Shown here: positions 1-6,630 of the stretch, piece by piece | Layout of the letters: each line of letters begins with the position of its first letter | How positions within the stretch are numbered: position 1 is the first letter of the stretch | The notes under the pieces: model-generated | Told to the model about the DNA's origin: nothing | The model's input: only the letters and a program-made list of their open reading frames with translations | Database searches by the model: none | Translations under genes and position numbers: made by a program | From: Acidimicrobiia bacterium | GTDB lineage: Bacteria; Actinomycetota; Acidimicrobiia; Acidimicrobiales; Acidimicrobilacustridaceae | NCBI GenBank assembly: GCA_016462055.1 | Contig: JAEMTX010000050.1 | Coordinates: forward strand, 1-9,221 | Length of the DNA: 9,221 bases | Reading direction: 5' to 3'

Positions 1-151
1 CTGGATCATCTGACGATGCACTGAGCGCCTCGAGTGAAGCCATGCAGGTGAGATACTCGGCCGCAACGCTGAGCAGACGATCGACGAGTTGCTGAGATAG
101 TTGCGGCACCATCTGATTGAGAAGATCTTCAGGGTCAATCGGAGACGACAT
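1..151 (-). CDS. Unrecognised protein, N-terminal 50 residues only (gene runs off the left edge)
   Basis: An open reading frame on the minus strand starts at the ATG complementary to 149-151 and stays open to the window edge, giving 50 complete codons. The protein begins MSSPIDPEDLLNQMVPQLSQ and continues with a leucine-rich, probably helical stretch. I do not recognise the family, and no signal peptide or membrane segment is visible in this part. The start is well supported: a purine-rich AGAGGG (complement of 159-164) lies 7 nt upstream, and an in-frame stop sits just above the ATG with no other start between. The gene follows the tRNA-Ala on the same strand after about 150 noncoding bases, where the only promoter-like signal is a weak TACTTT (complement of 182-187). 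Function unknown; reality as a gene is fairly likely from the ribosome site and the open frame. Confidence 0.6.
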   Translation of the reverse strand, partial: MSSPIDPEDLLNQMVPQLSQQLVDRLLSVAAEYLTCMASLEALSASSDDP

Positions 152-305
152 TGCTCGGCCCTCTCAGTCGGCGAGGGCTGAAAAGTACACATTGAGCAGC
201 ATTTGGGATAAGCGACCCAATAAGCGCTCCACAACAATTTCGGGCCATTCGCTGAAACCCGTTAGGGGAGCGAATAGCCCTTTGTTTTGCAAACGTCATT
301 AGGAG

Positions 306-378
306 TGGAGCTAAGGGGAATTGAACCCCTGACCTCTTCCATGCCATGGAAGCGCTCTACCAACTGAGCTATAGCCCC
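306..378 (-). tRNA. tRNA-Ala, anticodon GGC (reads GCC)
   Basis: On the minus strand the 73 nt fold into a full cloverleaf. The acceptor stem is GGGGCTA with TAGCTCC (one G-U pair), the D arm GCTC/GAGC, the anticodon stem CTTCC/GGAAG around loop ATGGCAT, and the T arm AGGGG/CCCCT around TTCAATT, with discriminator A. The anticodon at loop positions 3-5 is GGC, so it carries alanine and decodes GCC. Loop positions 32 and 38 are A and T, the pair known to be conserved in bacterial tRNA-Ala(GGC). The 3' CCA is not encoded (the next bases are CTC), so a CCA-adding enzyme is needed. It is divergent from leuS. No Rho-independent terminator is obvious downstream. Confidence 0.96.
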
Positions 379-391
379 GTAAGGACTTGGA

Positions 392-419
392 ACTGTACCG
401 GCAGTCCATAAGGCAGCAA
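392..419 (-). promoter_or_regulatory. Candidate promoter of tRNA-Ala
   Basis: On the minus strand, TTGCTG (complement of 414-419) and TACAGT (complement of 392-397) are separated by 16 nt. They resemble -35 and -10 elements of the housekeeping sigma factor. The expected start of transcription lies about 7 nt before the first tRNA base at 378, a normal short tRNA leader. This is pattern recognition only. Confidence 0.45.
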
Positions 420-499
420 AATCGGAACCGTGCTGCCTCGAATTAGTGCGACGCATGTCTCGGTCAAGTCGTTTGAAAGGAATCGGGTAGTTCCTCGCC

Positions 500-505
500 T
501 ACCAT
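500..505 (+). promoter_or_regulatory. Candidate -10 box for a leaderless leuS mRNA
   Basis: TACCAT fits the actinobacterial -10 pattern TANNNT and ends 8 nt before the ATG at 514, so transcription could begin at or next to the start codon. There is no purine-rich ribosome site before that ATG, as expected for a leaderless transcript. No good -35 is seen: TTGAAA at 473-478 is 21 nt away, which is too far. Confidence 0.3.
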
Positions 506-513
506 CCGCCTTC

Positions 514-2985
514 ATGGTTGACGGCTACGAACCACCCATTATCGAGGCGAAGTGGCAGCAGCGTTGGGCGGCCGACGGCTTCTACAACGTGGAGAACGAT
601 GATCCTCGGCCGCACTGGTACACGCTCTGCATGTATCCGTATCCCAGCGGCGCCGCCCACATGGGTCACGTTCGTAACTACACGTTCGGCGATCTGATTG
701 TGCGCTACCGCACGATGAATGGTTACGCCGTTCTTTCACCAATGGGCTTCGACAGTTTCGGACTTCCTGCCGAAAACGCGGCGATTAAGACCGGGCGGCA
801 TCCTCGTGAGTTCACCGATGAGCGCATCGAAATGCTTCGTAGCTCAATTCTTCGAATCGGCGCTGTGTACGACTGGCGCCGCCAAGTCACAAGCCATTCG
901 GCTGAGTACCAAAAGTGGACGCAGTGGATATTCCTGAAGTTTCTCGAAGCGGGTTTGGCCTACCGCCGAAACGCTCCGGTCAACTGGTGTCCAGGGTGCC
1001 AAACCGTTCTGGCCAACGAACAAGTAAATGCCGACGGAACCTGCGACCGGTCAGGTGACATCGTTGAGAAGCGCGACCTTGAACAGTGGTTCTTGAAGAT
1101 TACTGATTATGCGCAGCAGCTTCTCGACGACCTTGACGATCTTGATTGGCCCGAACGAGTCAAGATCATGCAGCGCAACTGGATCGGCCGTTCAGAGGGT
1201 GCCGAGTTCTCGATGGCCGTAGTCGATGCATCAGGACAACCGCGCAGCGACGGAACCTCAATCAAGGTTTTCACCACACGACCCGACACCAGTTTCGGCA
1301 TGACCTACGCGGTCATGGCCCCCGAGCACCCACTTGTCGACGTCGTTGTCACTGACGACCGCCGTGCTGAAGTATCTGCGTTCGTAGCGACTGCTCGTAA
1401 AGCCAGCGATGTCGAACGGATGTCCTCGGAAGGATCGCTCGACAAACGCGGAGTCTTCACAGGCTCCTATGTACTCAACCCATTCTCGAAAGATCCGGTT
1501 CCGCTCTATCTCGCCGATTACGTGCTTATGGGTTATGGCACTGGCGCGATCATGGCCGTGCCGGCTGAAGACCAACGCGATTGGGATTTCGCCAAGGCCC
1601 ATGATCTGCCCATCCTGCGCACCATTCAGCCCCCGGCTGATTTCGATGGCGAGGCATTCACCGGCGATGGTCTCCACATCAACAGTGGTTTTCTCGATGG
1701 CATGGGCAAGACGGAGTCCATCGCTGCAGCGATCGCCTTTCTTGAATCCGAAGGAATTGGAAAAGGCACAATCAATTTCCGATTGCGTGACTGGCTTGTC
1801 AGTCGTCAACGTTTTTGGGGTTGCCCGATTCCGGTTATTAACTGCGACGACTGTGGAATGGTTCCGGTTCCCGAAGCCGACCTTCCAGTCCTTGCTCCTG
1901 ATGATGTCGAGTTCCTTCCGACTGGCGAATCGCCGCTTGGACTGCATGCGGGCTTCTTTGAAACTTCGTGTCCGAAGTGCGGCAAGCCAGCACATCGAGA
2001 GACCGACACGATGGACACCTTCGTCGATTCGTCTTGGTATTACCTGCGCTTTTGCGATCCATGGAATACCGAACAACCGTTTTCGACCGAAGCAGTCAAC
2101 GCGTGGATGCCAGTCGACCAGTACATCGGCGGAGTCGAGCACGCGATCTTGCATCTCATGTACGCACGATTCTTCACAAAGGCGCTTTCCGATCTCGGCG
2201 TCGCCCCGGCGAATCTGCGCGAACCGTTCACCCGTCTGTTTACGCAGGGCATGATTCGGCTCGATGGCGACAAGATGTCGAAATCGAAGGGCAACTTGGT
2301 TGCGCCCGAGGAAATTCTCGACACTGATGGTGCCGATGCTCTCCGTCTTGCCCATCTCTTTGTTGGTCCACCGCAGGATGATGTTGATTGGGAAGGCGTG
2401 GGCATCGATGGTTGCTCGCGCTTCCTGCATCGAGTTTGGCGACTTGCGCTCGGAGAGACCGGCAGCGCTCCGGCTGATCGCGCTCCCAACGAGAGAGATA
2501 CGGAACTAGAGCGGCGCACCAATCGATTGATCGTGAAGGTCACCGATGACTACGAGCGGTGGGCATACAACACAACGGTTGCAGCGTTCATGGAATTCAC
2601 CAATGAGCTGTATCGCTATGTGCAAACTGATGAAGGTCCCCGTAAGGCAACACTCGACGCGGCCATCGACACCCTGATGCTTCTTATGGCGCCGATGGCT
2701 CCGCACATCACCGCCGAATTGCAGGAGATGCGTCACGGAGATGACATTCATCGCTTGTCATGGCCTGTAGCGGACGAGTCGATGCTTGCGGTTGAATTCG
2801 TAACCCTGGTTGTTCAAGTGAATGGCAAAGTCCGAGACCGAATCGAAGTTCCGGCTGAAACCGATGCCGCGACTGCCGAAGCGATCGCCCTTGCGAGTGA
2901 GAAGGTTCAAGCGCACCTCGGGGGAGTGCCACCCCGAAAGGTGATCTGCAAACCGCCGACGCTTGTCAACCTTGTGGCTGGCTAG
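514..2985 (+). CDS. leuS: Leucyl-tRNA synthetase
   Basis: Class I aminoacyl-tRNA synthetase that charges tRNA-Leu with leucine in the cytoplasm, using ATP. From the ATG at 514 it is 823 residues, a normal bacterial LeuRS length. The HIGH signature appears as HMGH (49-52) and KMSKS is intact at 587-591. The editing (CP1) domain shows TTRPDTSFG from about 254 and GYGTG at 340-344, followed by AVPAEDQRD, where family members usually have a histidine in place of the glutamate (352); the final Asp356 that contacts the mischarged amino acid is kept. Cysteine pairs in CPGC, CDDC and CPKC could hold zinc. The C-terminal domain carries VQVNGKVRD, typical of the family. The frame is open back to a GTG at 430, but that extension has no family character, so the ATG at 514 is chosen. 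It converges with the PAC2 gene, 18 bp between stops. Confidence 0.97.
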   Translation: MVDGYEPPIIEAKWQQRWAADGFYNVENDDPRPHWYTLCMYPYPSGAAHMGHVRNYTFGDLIVRYRTMNGYAVLSPMGFDSFGLPAENAAIKTGRHPREFTDERIEMLRSSILRIGAVYDWRRQVTSHSAEYQKWTQWIFLKFLEAGLAYRRNAPVNWCPGCQTVLANEQVNADGTCDRSGDIVEKRDLEQWFLKITDYAQQLLDDLDDLDWPERVKIMQRNWIGRSEGAEFSMAVVDASGQPRSDGTSIKVFTTRPDTSFGMTYAVMAPEHPLVDVVVTDDRRAEVSAFVATARKASDVERMSSEGSLDKRGVFTGSYVLNPFSKDPVPLYLADYVLMGYGTGAIMAVPAEDQRDWDFAKAHDLPILRTIQPPADFDGEAFTGDGLHINSGFLDGMGKTESIAAAIAFLESEGIGKGTINFRLRDWLVSRQRFWGCPIPVINCDDCGMVPVPEADLPVLAPDDVEFLPTGESPLGLHAGFFETSCPKCGKPAHRETDTMDTFVDSSWYYLRFCDPWNTEQPFSTEAVNAWMPVDQYIGGVEHAILHLMYARFFTKALSDLGVAPANLREPFTRLFTQGMIRLDGDKMSKSKGNLVAPEEILDTDGADALRLAHLFVGPPQDDVDWEGVGIDGCSRFLHRVWRLALGETGSAPADRAPNERDTELERRTNRLIVKVTDDYERWAYNTTVAAFMEFTNELYRYVQTDEGPRKATLDAAIDTLMLLMAPMAPHITAELQEMRHGDDIHRLSWPVADESMLAVEFVTLVVQVNGKVRDRIEVPAETDAATAEAIALASEKVQAHLGGVPPRKVICKPPTLVNLVAG

Positions 2986-2994
2986 CTCAGCCAG
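2978..2994 (+). terminator. Weak hairpin spanning the leuS stop codon
   Basis: CTGGCT (2978-2983) can pair with AGCCAG (2989-2994) around the 5-nt loop AGCTC. The TAG stop at 2983-2985 straddles stem and loop. It lies between the convergent leuS and PAC2 genes, so it could slow or end transcription from either side. Only a short GGTTTGG follows on the plus strand and there is no U-run on the other, so it is not a convincing Rho-independent terminator. Confidence 0.25.
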
Positions 2995-3003
2995 GGTTTG
3001 GCG

Positions 3004-3858
3004 CTAGTCCTGATCGCGCAGGAACTGCTCGAGTTCAGCCATCAGGTCGTCGCCCATTGGCAACGGATCCGCGATGACCACTTCGGTGTCAGCCTGAGCC
3101 TCAAGTTGGCGAACCATCTCGATGTGTTCCTCGCTGTTGGCAACGAGTTCGTCGAGTCGTTCACGCGAAGTCCGCGCGTCTTCGACGAGCGAACCGAGGT
3201 TGAAGTTCAGCCCGGCAAAGGTTCGGAGGCCTTCGACCAATGCGAGCGCACCGCCGGGATAGGGCATCCCTGCCGCGTAGTGAGGAATCTGAGCCCACAG
3301 GGCGGTCGCCTGAATTCCAGCGGCGGCACAGGAGAGCTGGATCGATGCATTGATCCCAGCGGGTACGTCGATGCGACCGGTTACGGAACCGACACGTTGT
3401 GCCATTTCGGCGTCAGTTGCGGTTGTGACCAATTGCGTTGGTCGGGTGTGGGGCACAGGCGCTGGATAGGCACCGAGTCCGAAAACAGCTTCGGTTCCGA
3501 ACTGATGAGCAAGATCAACCACGGCCTCCGAGAATGCCATCCATCGATGGTCGGGTTCGGCTCCAACTAAAAACAGGACTGATGCTCCATCGGCATCGAA
3601 CCCAGCCTGAAGTTCAATCTTCGGCCACGTGAGACCGGTGTTGATGCCGTCGAGAAGATGCATGGTTGGTCGCCGGGAGCGATGGTCGATCAGTGCATCG
3701 GCGTCAAAGCGGGCGACGGTAATGGTTTCAAGATCTTCCAGAACGGTGCCGAAGGCATTCGTTGCCGCAAGGCCTGCATCGATCCATCCATCGAGTCCGA
3801 GTAGGAGCGTTGGCGAATCCAGTTCTGGACTTTCGAGAAGTTCATAGAGATCAGACAT
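3004..3858 (-). CDS. PAC2-family protein (proteasome assembly chaperone-like)
   Basis: This 284-residue protein matches the actinobacterial PAC2 family, soluble proteins related to eukaryotic and archaeal proteasome assembly chaperones; their exact bacterial role is not established. Family features are GLDGWIDAG (21-29), DHRSRRPTMHLLDG (58-71), FLVGAEPDHRW (96-106), GLGAYPAPVPHTRP (127-140), IDVPAGINASIQ (163-174) and ALWAQIPHYAAGMPYPGGA (186-204). The charged C-terminal part (about 225-284) looks like a helical or coiled tail. The ATG (complement of 3856-3858) lies inside the last codons of the upstream kinase gene, giving an 8-nt overlap, and no strong ribosome site precedes it, so translation is probably coupled. 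The frame stays open much further upstream, but that stretch is the kinase gene in another frame. Family assignment is firm; function is inferred. Confidence 0.88.
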   Translation of the reverse strand: MSDLYELLESPELDSPTLLLGLDGWIDAGLAATNAFGTVLEDLETITVARFDADALIDHRSRRPTMHLLDGINTGLTWPKIELQAGFDADGASVLFLVGAEPDHRWMAFSEAVVDLAHQFGTEAVFGLGAYPAPVPHTRPTQLVTTATDAEMAQRVGSVTGRIDVPAGINASIQLSCAAAGIQATALWAQIPHYAAGMPYPGGALALVEGLRTFAGLNFNLGSLVEDARTSRERLDELVANSEEHIEMVRQLEAQADTEVVIADPLPMGDDLMAELEQFLRDQD

Positions 3859-4903
3859 CGTTGCTGCCAATCTGGCCGGTAAGTGCGGCGAGGCCCGCAA
3901 CAGCAAGACGCTGCACGGAGCTCGTTCCTGAATCGGTATCGGTGGTTTGGTCGCCCATGGCCCCTGAACGGTAGCGAACCAGAACGCCTTGCAAAATACA
4001 GGCCAGTTTCCAGTAGCCGAGAGCAACGTAGTAACCGATTTGGCTGAGGTCCCTGTCCGACTGTGCCTGGTACATCGCCAGAAGATCTGACCGCGTCGCA
4101 AAGCCTTCAAGGGCTGTTGCTGAGCCGTCGAGAGCGGAGAAAGGATCATCTGCTTGGGCCCAATAGACGAACATGAGTCCGAGATCGGCGAGCGGATCTC
4201 CGAGCGTGCAGAGTTCCCAGTCGAGTACTGCGACGACCGAGCCGCTCTGATCGACAATGCAATTATCAAGCCGATAATCGCCGTGGACGATCGTTGCATG
4301 ACCCTGTTGGGGAATTGCTTGCGAAAGTCGTTGGTGAAGTTCTGTCATCTCAACGATTGCGTCGTCTTTCGTAGCTTCCCATTGCCGCTGCCACCGAGAG
4401 AGCTGCCGCTCGACGTAGGACTCCTTGCGACCGAGGTCGCCGAGACCGATTGCATCGACATCGACCGCATGGATCTTGATCAGATTGTCGATGAGCGAGC
4501 GTCCGGCGTTCGTTCTTGCGGTAATCGTCAGCTCGGAACCAGCGGCGGCGTCGCGAGCGATAATTCCGTCGACAAACTCCATCACATAGAACGGAGCGCC
4601 GCTCACGGTTTCATCTTCGCAAAAGCCGACGACTGGAGCGACAGGAACATCTGTAGAGCTCAGTGCGTTGATGATTCGAAACTCTCGACTCATGTCATGT
4701 GCAGTAGCGAGGACGTGACCGAGAGGAGGACGGCGAAGAACCCAGCGCCGTCGAGCTGAATCGGTGACGGTGTAGGTGAGGTTTGAGAGTCCGCCTGCGA
4801 TGGGTTCGAACCGGATTGGCTCGACGAGATCAGGCACTCGATCGAGCATCCATGCAGTGAGATTTTTGGCGTCAATGCCAGCGACGTCGCTTGATGGTGC
4901 CAC
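3851..4903 (-). CDS. Aminoglycoside phosphotransferase-fold kinase, ACAD10/FadE36-like
   Basis: A 350-residue kinase-fold protein of the phosphotransferase family that includes the N-terminal domain of ACAD10/ACAD11 and mycobacterial FadE36. These proteins are thought to phosphorylate hydroxyacyl or other small molecules rather than antibiotics; the substrate here is unknown. Seen in order: a glycine-rich nucleotide loop IAGGLSNLTY (35-44), family signature WVLRRPPLGHVLATAHDMSRE (54-74), catalytic loop HGDYRLDN (207-214; the Asp is the catalytic base and the Asn a metal ligand), and VLDWE (226-230) supplying the metal-binding Asp. The chosen start is the GTG complementary to 4901-4903, with GGAG 5 nt upstream. 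The frame is open further up, but only into the divergent promoter and antisense to the thioredoxin gene. It overlaps the PAC2 gene by 8 nt, so the two are probably one operon. Nothing suggests a resistance role. Confidence 0.88.
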   Translation of the reverse strand: MAPSSDVAGIDAKNLTAWMLDRVPDLVEPIRFEPIAGGLSNLTYTVTDSARRRWVLRRPPLGHVLATAHDMSREFRIINALSSTDVPVAPVVGFCEDETVSGAPFYVMEFVDGIIARDAAAGSELTITARTNAGRSLIDNLIKIHAVDVDAIGLGDLGRKESYVERQLSRWQRQWEATKDDAIVEMTELHQRLSQAIPQQGHATIVHGDYRLDNCIVDQSGSVVAVLDWELCTLGDPLADLGLMFVYWAQADDPFSALDGSATALEGFATRSDLLAMYQAQSDRDLSQIGYYVALGYWKLACILQGVLVRYRSGAMGDQTTDTDSGTSSVQRLAVAGLAALTGQIGSNDV

Positions 4904-4929
4904 TTCAACTCCGAACTCAGGATCTCCAC

Positions 4930-4935
4930 ACGCTA
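4930..4935 (-). promoter_or_regulatory. Possible -10 box for the kinase-PAC2 operon
   Basis: On the minus strand TAGCGT fits TANNNT and would give a transcript start roughly 20 nt before the GTG at 4903, leaving room for the GGAG ribosome site (complement of 4909-4912). No clear -35 is present. It shares an intergenic stretch of about 85 bp with the thioredoxin promoter candidate on the other strand. Confidence 0.25.
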
Positions 4936-4974
4936 CCGGTGTCTCTTCGTGCTCCGCTTCTTGGCTGGGGGTCG

Positions 4975-4980
4975 TATCCT
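4975..4980 (+). promoter_or_regulatory. Candidate -10 box for a leaderless thioredoxin-TPR mRNA
   Basis: TATCCT fits TANNNT and ends 7 nt before GTG 4988 and 10 nt before ATG 4991. The only purine-rich tract upstream (about 4965-4971) is too far from either codon to act as a ribosome site, which favours a leaderless transcript. No good -35 is visible. Confidence 0.35.
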
Positions 4981-4990
4981 TTGGATTGTG

Positions 4991-5698
4991 ATGATCGACG
5001 TAACTGACGCAACCCTTGAAGCCGAGGTCGTAAATCGGTCTCTTACGACCCCCGTAGTTGTCGATCTCTGGGCCCCGTGGTGCGGGCCGTGTAAGACCCT
5101 CGGGCCAATGATCGAGGCGGCAGTCGACGCCACAGGTGGTCAGGTAGTTCTCGCCAAAATCAACGTGGACGAGAACCCCCTTTCTCAACAGGCGTTCCAG
5201 GTTCAGAGCATCCCGGCTGTTTTCGCTTTTGCCGGCGGCACAATCGTCAGCTCTTTTGTCGGTGCGCAACCACAGGAGAAAATCGATGAGTTCGTGAATG
5301 GTCTGCTTTCGGCCGGTGAACCCACCGAAATTGATCTTCTTCGTGAGCAGGGCGACGAGGTCTCTCTTCGGAAGGCGCTTGAACTTGAGCCCGACAACTC
5401 CGATGTGATCGTGGACCTTGCTGAACTTCTCGCCGGCGACGATCGCGGTGACGAAGCACTCGAACTTCTCTCAAAAATCCCAGAGACCGCCGAAACTCGT
5501 CGTATCGCTGCTTATGTGCGAAGCGGAACCGGAATGGCGTCTGACGAGCAGATTGAGAATCGCCTTTCGATTCTTCTTGCCGAGGTCAAGACCGATGACA
5601 AGGCTCGTCAAGAGTTCATCGACCTTCTCGAACTGTTAGGTCCCACTGATCCTCGTACCGGCGCATGGCGAAAGAAGCTCACGAACACGCTTTTCTGA
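4991..5698 (+). CDS. cnoX: Thioredoxin-TPR protein, CnoX/YbbN-like chaperedoxin
   Basis: A 235-residue cytoplasmic protein: a thioredoxin domain (about 1-108) followed by a helical TPR-like region (about 112-232), the layout of CnoX/YbbN. Family members hold unfolding proteins during oxidative stress and pass them to chaperones. The active site WCGPC (30-34) has both cysteines, and the cis-proline is in SIPAV (Pro75), so dithiol oxidoreductase activity is expected, as in Caulobacter CnoX and unlike E. coli CnoX, which lacks the first cysteine. The C-terminal half has repeated leucine-rich helices (DEVSLRKALELEPDN, GDEALELLSKI) typical of the TPR tail. There is no signal peptide. The start could be GTG 4988 instead of ATG 4991, adding one residue; neither has a ribosome site. 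It is divergent from the kinase gene and 117 bp ahead of comEA. The family is clear; the symbol is by similarity. Confidence 0.9.
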   Translation: MIDVTDATLEAEVVNRSLTTPVVVDLWAPWCGPCKTLGPMIEAAVDATGGQVVLAKINVDENPLSQQAFQVQSIPAVFAFAGGTIVSSFVGAQPQEKIDEFVNGLLSAGEPTEIDLLREQGDEVSLRKALELEPDNSDVIVDLAELLAGDDRGDEALELLSKIPETAETRRIAAYVRSGTGMASDEQIENRLSILLAEVKTDDKARQEFIDLLELLGPTDPRTGAWRKKLTNTLF

Positions 5699-5702
5699 GC
5701 GT
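5687..5702 (+). terminator. Small hairpin at the thioredoxin-TPR stop codon
   Basis: ACGCT (5687-5691) can pair with AGCGT (5698-5702) around TTTTCT-type loop bases, with the TGA stop (5696-5698) inside the structure. The stem is only 5 bp and no U-run follows, so termination here is doubtful. Confidence 0.15.
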
Positions 5703-5803
5703 CAACTAGTTCGTATCGCTCTTTTCGGAATTCGCCAATGCCGATAGGTTTCATTTGCTTTCTCCAATGATGGTGGTCTTTGCGCCATCGGCGTCTGGGC
5801 TGT

Positions 5804-5810
5804 GGAGGAG
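5804..5810 (+). promoter_or_regulatory. Strong Shine-Dalgarno site of comEA
   Basis: GGAGGAG ends 5 nt before the ATG at 5816. It is the best ribosome site in the window and fixes the comEA start, although the frame is open back to a TTG at 5780. It contrasts with the SD-less starts of leuS, the thioredoxin gene and folP2. Confidence 0.85.
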
Positions 5811-5815
5811 AGCAC

Positions 5816-6604
5816 ATGACAAATCAGACCCACCGGGGAGGCGTTAGCGCCGGCGGCGGTAGTGAGGATGAGCAAGCCCGCCGAGCACTCGATCGCCTAC
5901 GAGTCGAGGGTGGCGATGGTGAACGGCCACGTCGGTTCAGCGATTTCCGCGAAATCGCTCACGACGTCGTTCGCTGGGCGTCAGCGTCGATGCAGCGACT
6001 TGTTCTTGTGGTCGCAGCCGTTCTATTCACTGCGCTCTTTGGTGCTGTTGTGTACGTGAGATCCTCGCCATCTTCGACGCAGGCGGGTTTCGGTAGTTCG
6101 GCGGCGGTCAATTCCCAAGTCGAGGGGGGAAGCACAACGACAACAACTGGTCCCTCAGTGGTTGTTGATATCGGTGGCGCAGTTCGTTCGCCTGGGGTCT
6201 ACCGCTTGGCTCTCGGTTCCAGAGTTGTTGATGCGCTCGAGCGTGCCGGTGGCCCAGCAGAAGATATTGATACGAGCCGCCTCAACCTCGCGGCTCCGCT
6301 GGTTGATGGCGAGCGGGTTTGGTTTCCTCGAAGGGGCGAGTCACTCGAAGGCGTCGCTATTGGGCCTGCCTCACAAGGTGCCAGAGGTCAAGGGGGCCTG
6401 CAGTCGACAGCTCCGCTCGATCTGAACTCCGCAACCGCTGAGCAACTCAATGAACTGCCTGGTATCGGCCCAGCGACGGCGAAGGCGATTATTGACACGC
6501 GCAAAGCTGCGGGTCGGTTTCGCTCTGTCGATGACTTGTTGACTGTCAAAGGAATAGGGCCAACGAAACTCGACGCGATTCGCAGCAGCGTCGTTGTTCG
6601 GTGA
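5816..6604 (+). CDS. comEA: ComEA-like DNA-binding competence protein
   Basis: Membrane-anchored receptor that binds double-stranded DNA outside the membrane and delivers it to the ComEC channel in natural transformation. The 262 residues contain a charged cytoplasmic N-terminus (1-60), one membrane helix LVLVVAAVLFTALFGAVVYV (62-81), a Ser/Thr-rich linker with a run of threonines (about 83-113), a SLBB domain (about 115-172; VVVDIGGAVRSPGVYRL), a second Gly/Gln-rich linker, and two helix-hairpin-helix motifs: LNELPGIGPATAKAII (211-226) and DLLTVKGIGPTKLDAI (240-255). This domain order is the usual Gram-positive and actinobacterial ComEA. The HhH motifs bind the DNA backbone without sequence preference. 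The ATG has a strong GGAGGAG site. The stop codon overlaps the ATG of an 8-codon mini-ORF leading into comEC. Confidence 0.95.
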   Translation: MTNQTHRGGVSAGGGSEDEQARRALDRLRVEGGDGERPRRFSDFREIAHDVVRWASASMQRLVLVVAAVLFTALFGAVVYVRSSPSSTQAGFGSSAAVNSQVEGGSTTTTTGPSVVVDIGGAVRSPGVYRLALGSRVVDALERAGGPAEDIDTSRLNLAAPLVDGERVWFPRRGESLEGVAIGPASQGARGQGGLQSTAPLDLNSATAEQLNELPGIGPATAKAIIDTRKAAGRFRSVDDLLTVKGIGPTKLDAIRSSVVVR

Positions 6605-6630
6605 TGCGCTTACGGCTCTGTAAATTGTGA
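6604..6630 (+). CDS. 8-codon mini-ORF between comEA and comEC
   Basis: The ATG at 6604 shares a base with the comEA stop (TGATG). The frame reads MRLRLCKL and ends at the TGA 6628-6630, which overlaps the comEC GTG (6627-6629) as GTGA. It may act only to carry ribosomes from comEA to comEC, since the comEC GTG has no Shine-Dalgarno site. It could also be chance, or the remnant of a different comEC N-terminus. There is no evidence that the peptide has a function. Confidence 0.3.
   Translation: MRLRLCKL

Noticed and set aside
272..297. Plus-strand AGGG...CCCT followed by TTTGTTTT, terminator-like
   Set aside because: The stem is only about 4 bp and no plus-strand gene lies upstream, so it has nothing to terminate.
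262..456. Minus-strand reading frame of 64 codons across the tRNA
   Set aside because: Its apparent protein is the translated tRNA-Ala sequence, a well-known source of false genes.
430..513. N-terminal extension of LeuRS from GTG 430
   Set aside because: The extra 28 residues have no LeuRS character, no good ribosome site precedes the GTG, and the family's N-terminus begins close to the ATG at 514.
1258..2430. Long minus-strand open frame (390 codons) inside leuS
   Set aside because: It lies entirely antisense to a firmly identified gene and its translation shows no domain or motif; it is a codon-bias shadow.
3859..4299. Upstream extension of the PAC2 frame
   Set aside because: It lies within the kinase gene in another frame, while the family start matches the ATG at 3858.
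3851..4903. Aminoglycoside resistance gene
   Set aside because: The HGDYRLDN and LRRPPLGHVLATAHD signatures belong to the ACAD10/FadE36-like branch, which is a core metabolic family, not a resistance determinant.
4904..5269. 122-codon N-terminal extension of the kinase
   Set aside because: It runs antisense through the thioredoxin active site and the divergent promoter; the GTG at 4903 has GGAG at the right distance and gives the family's normal length.
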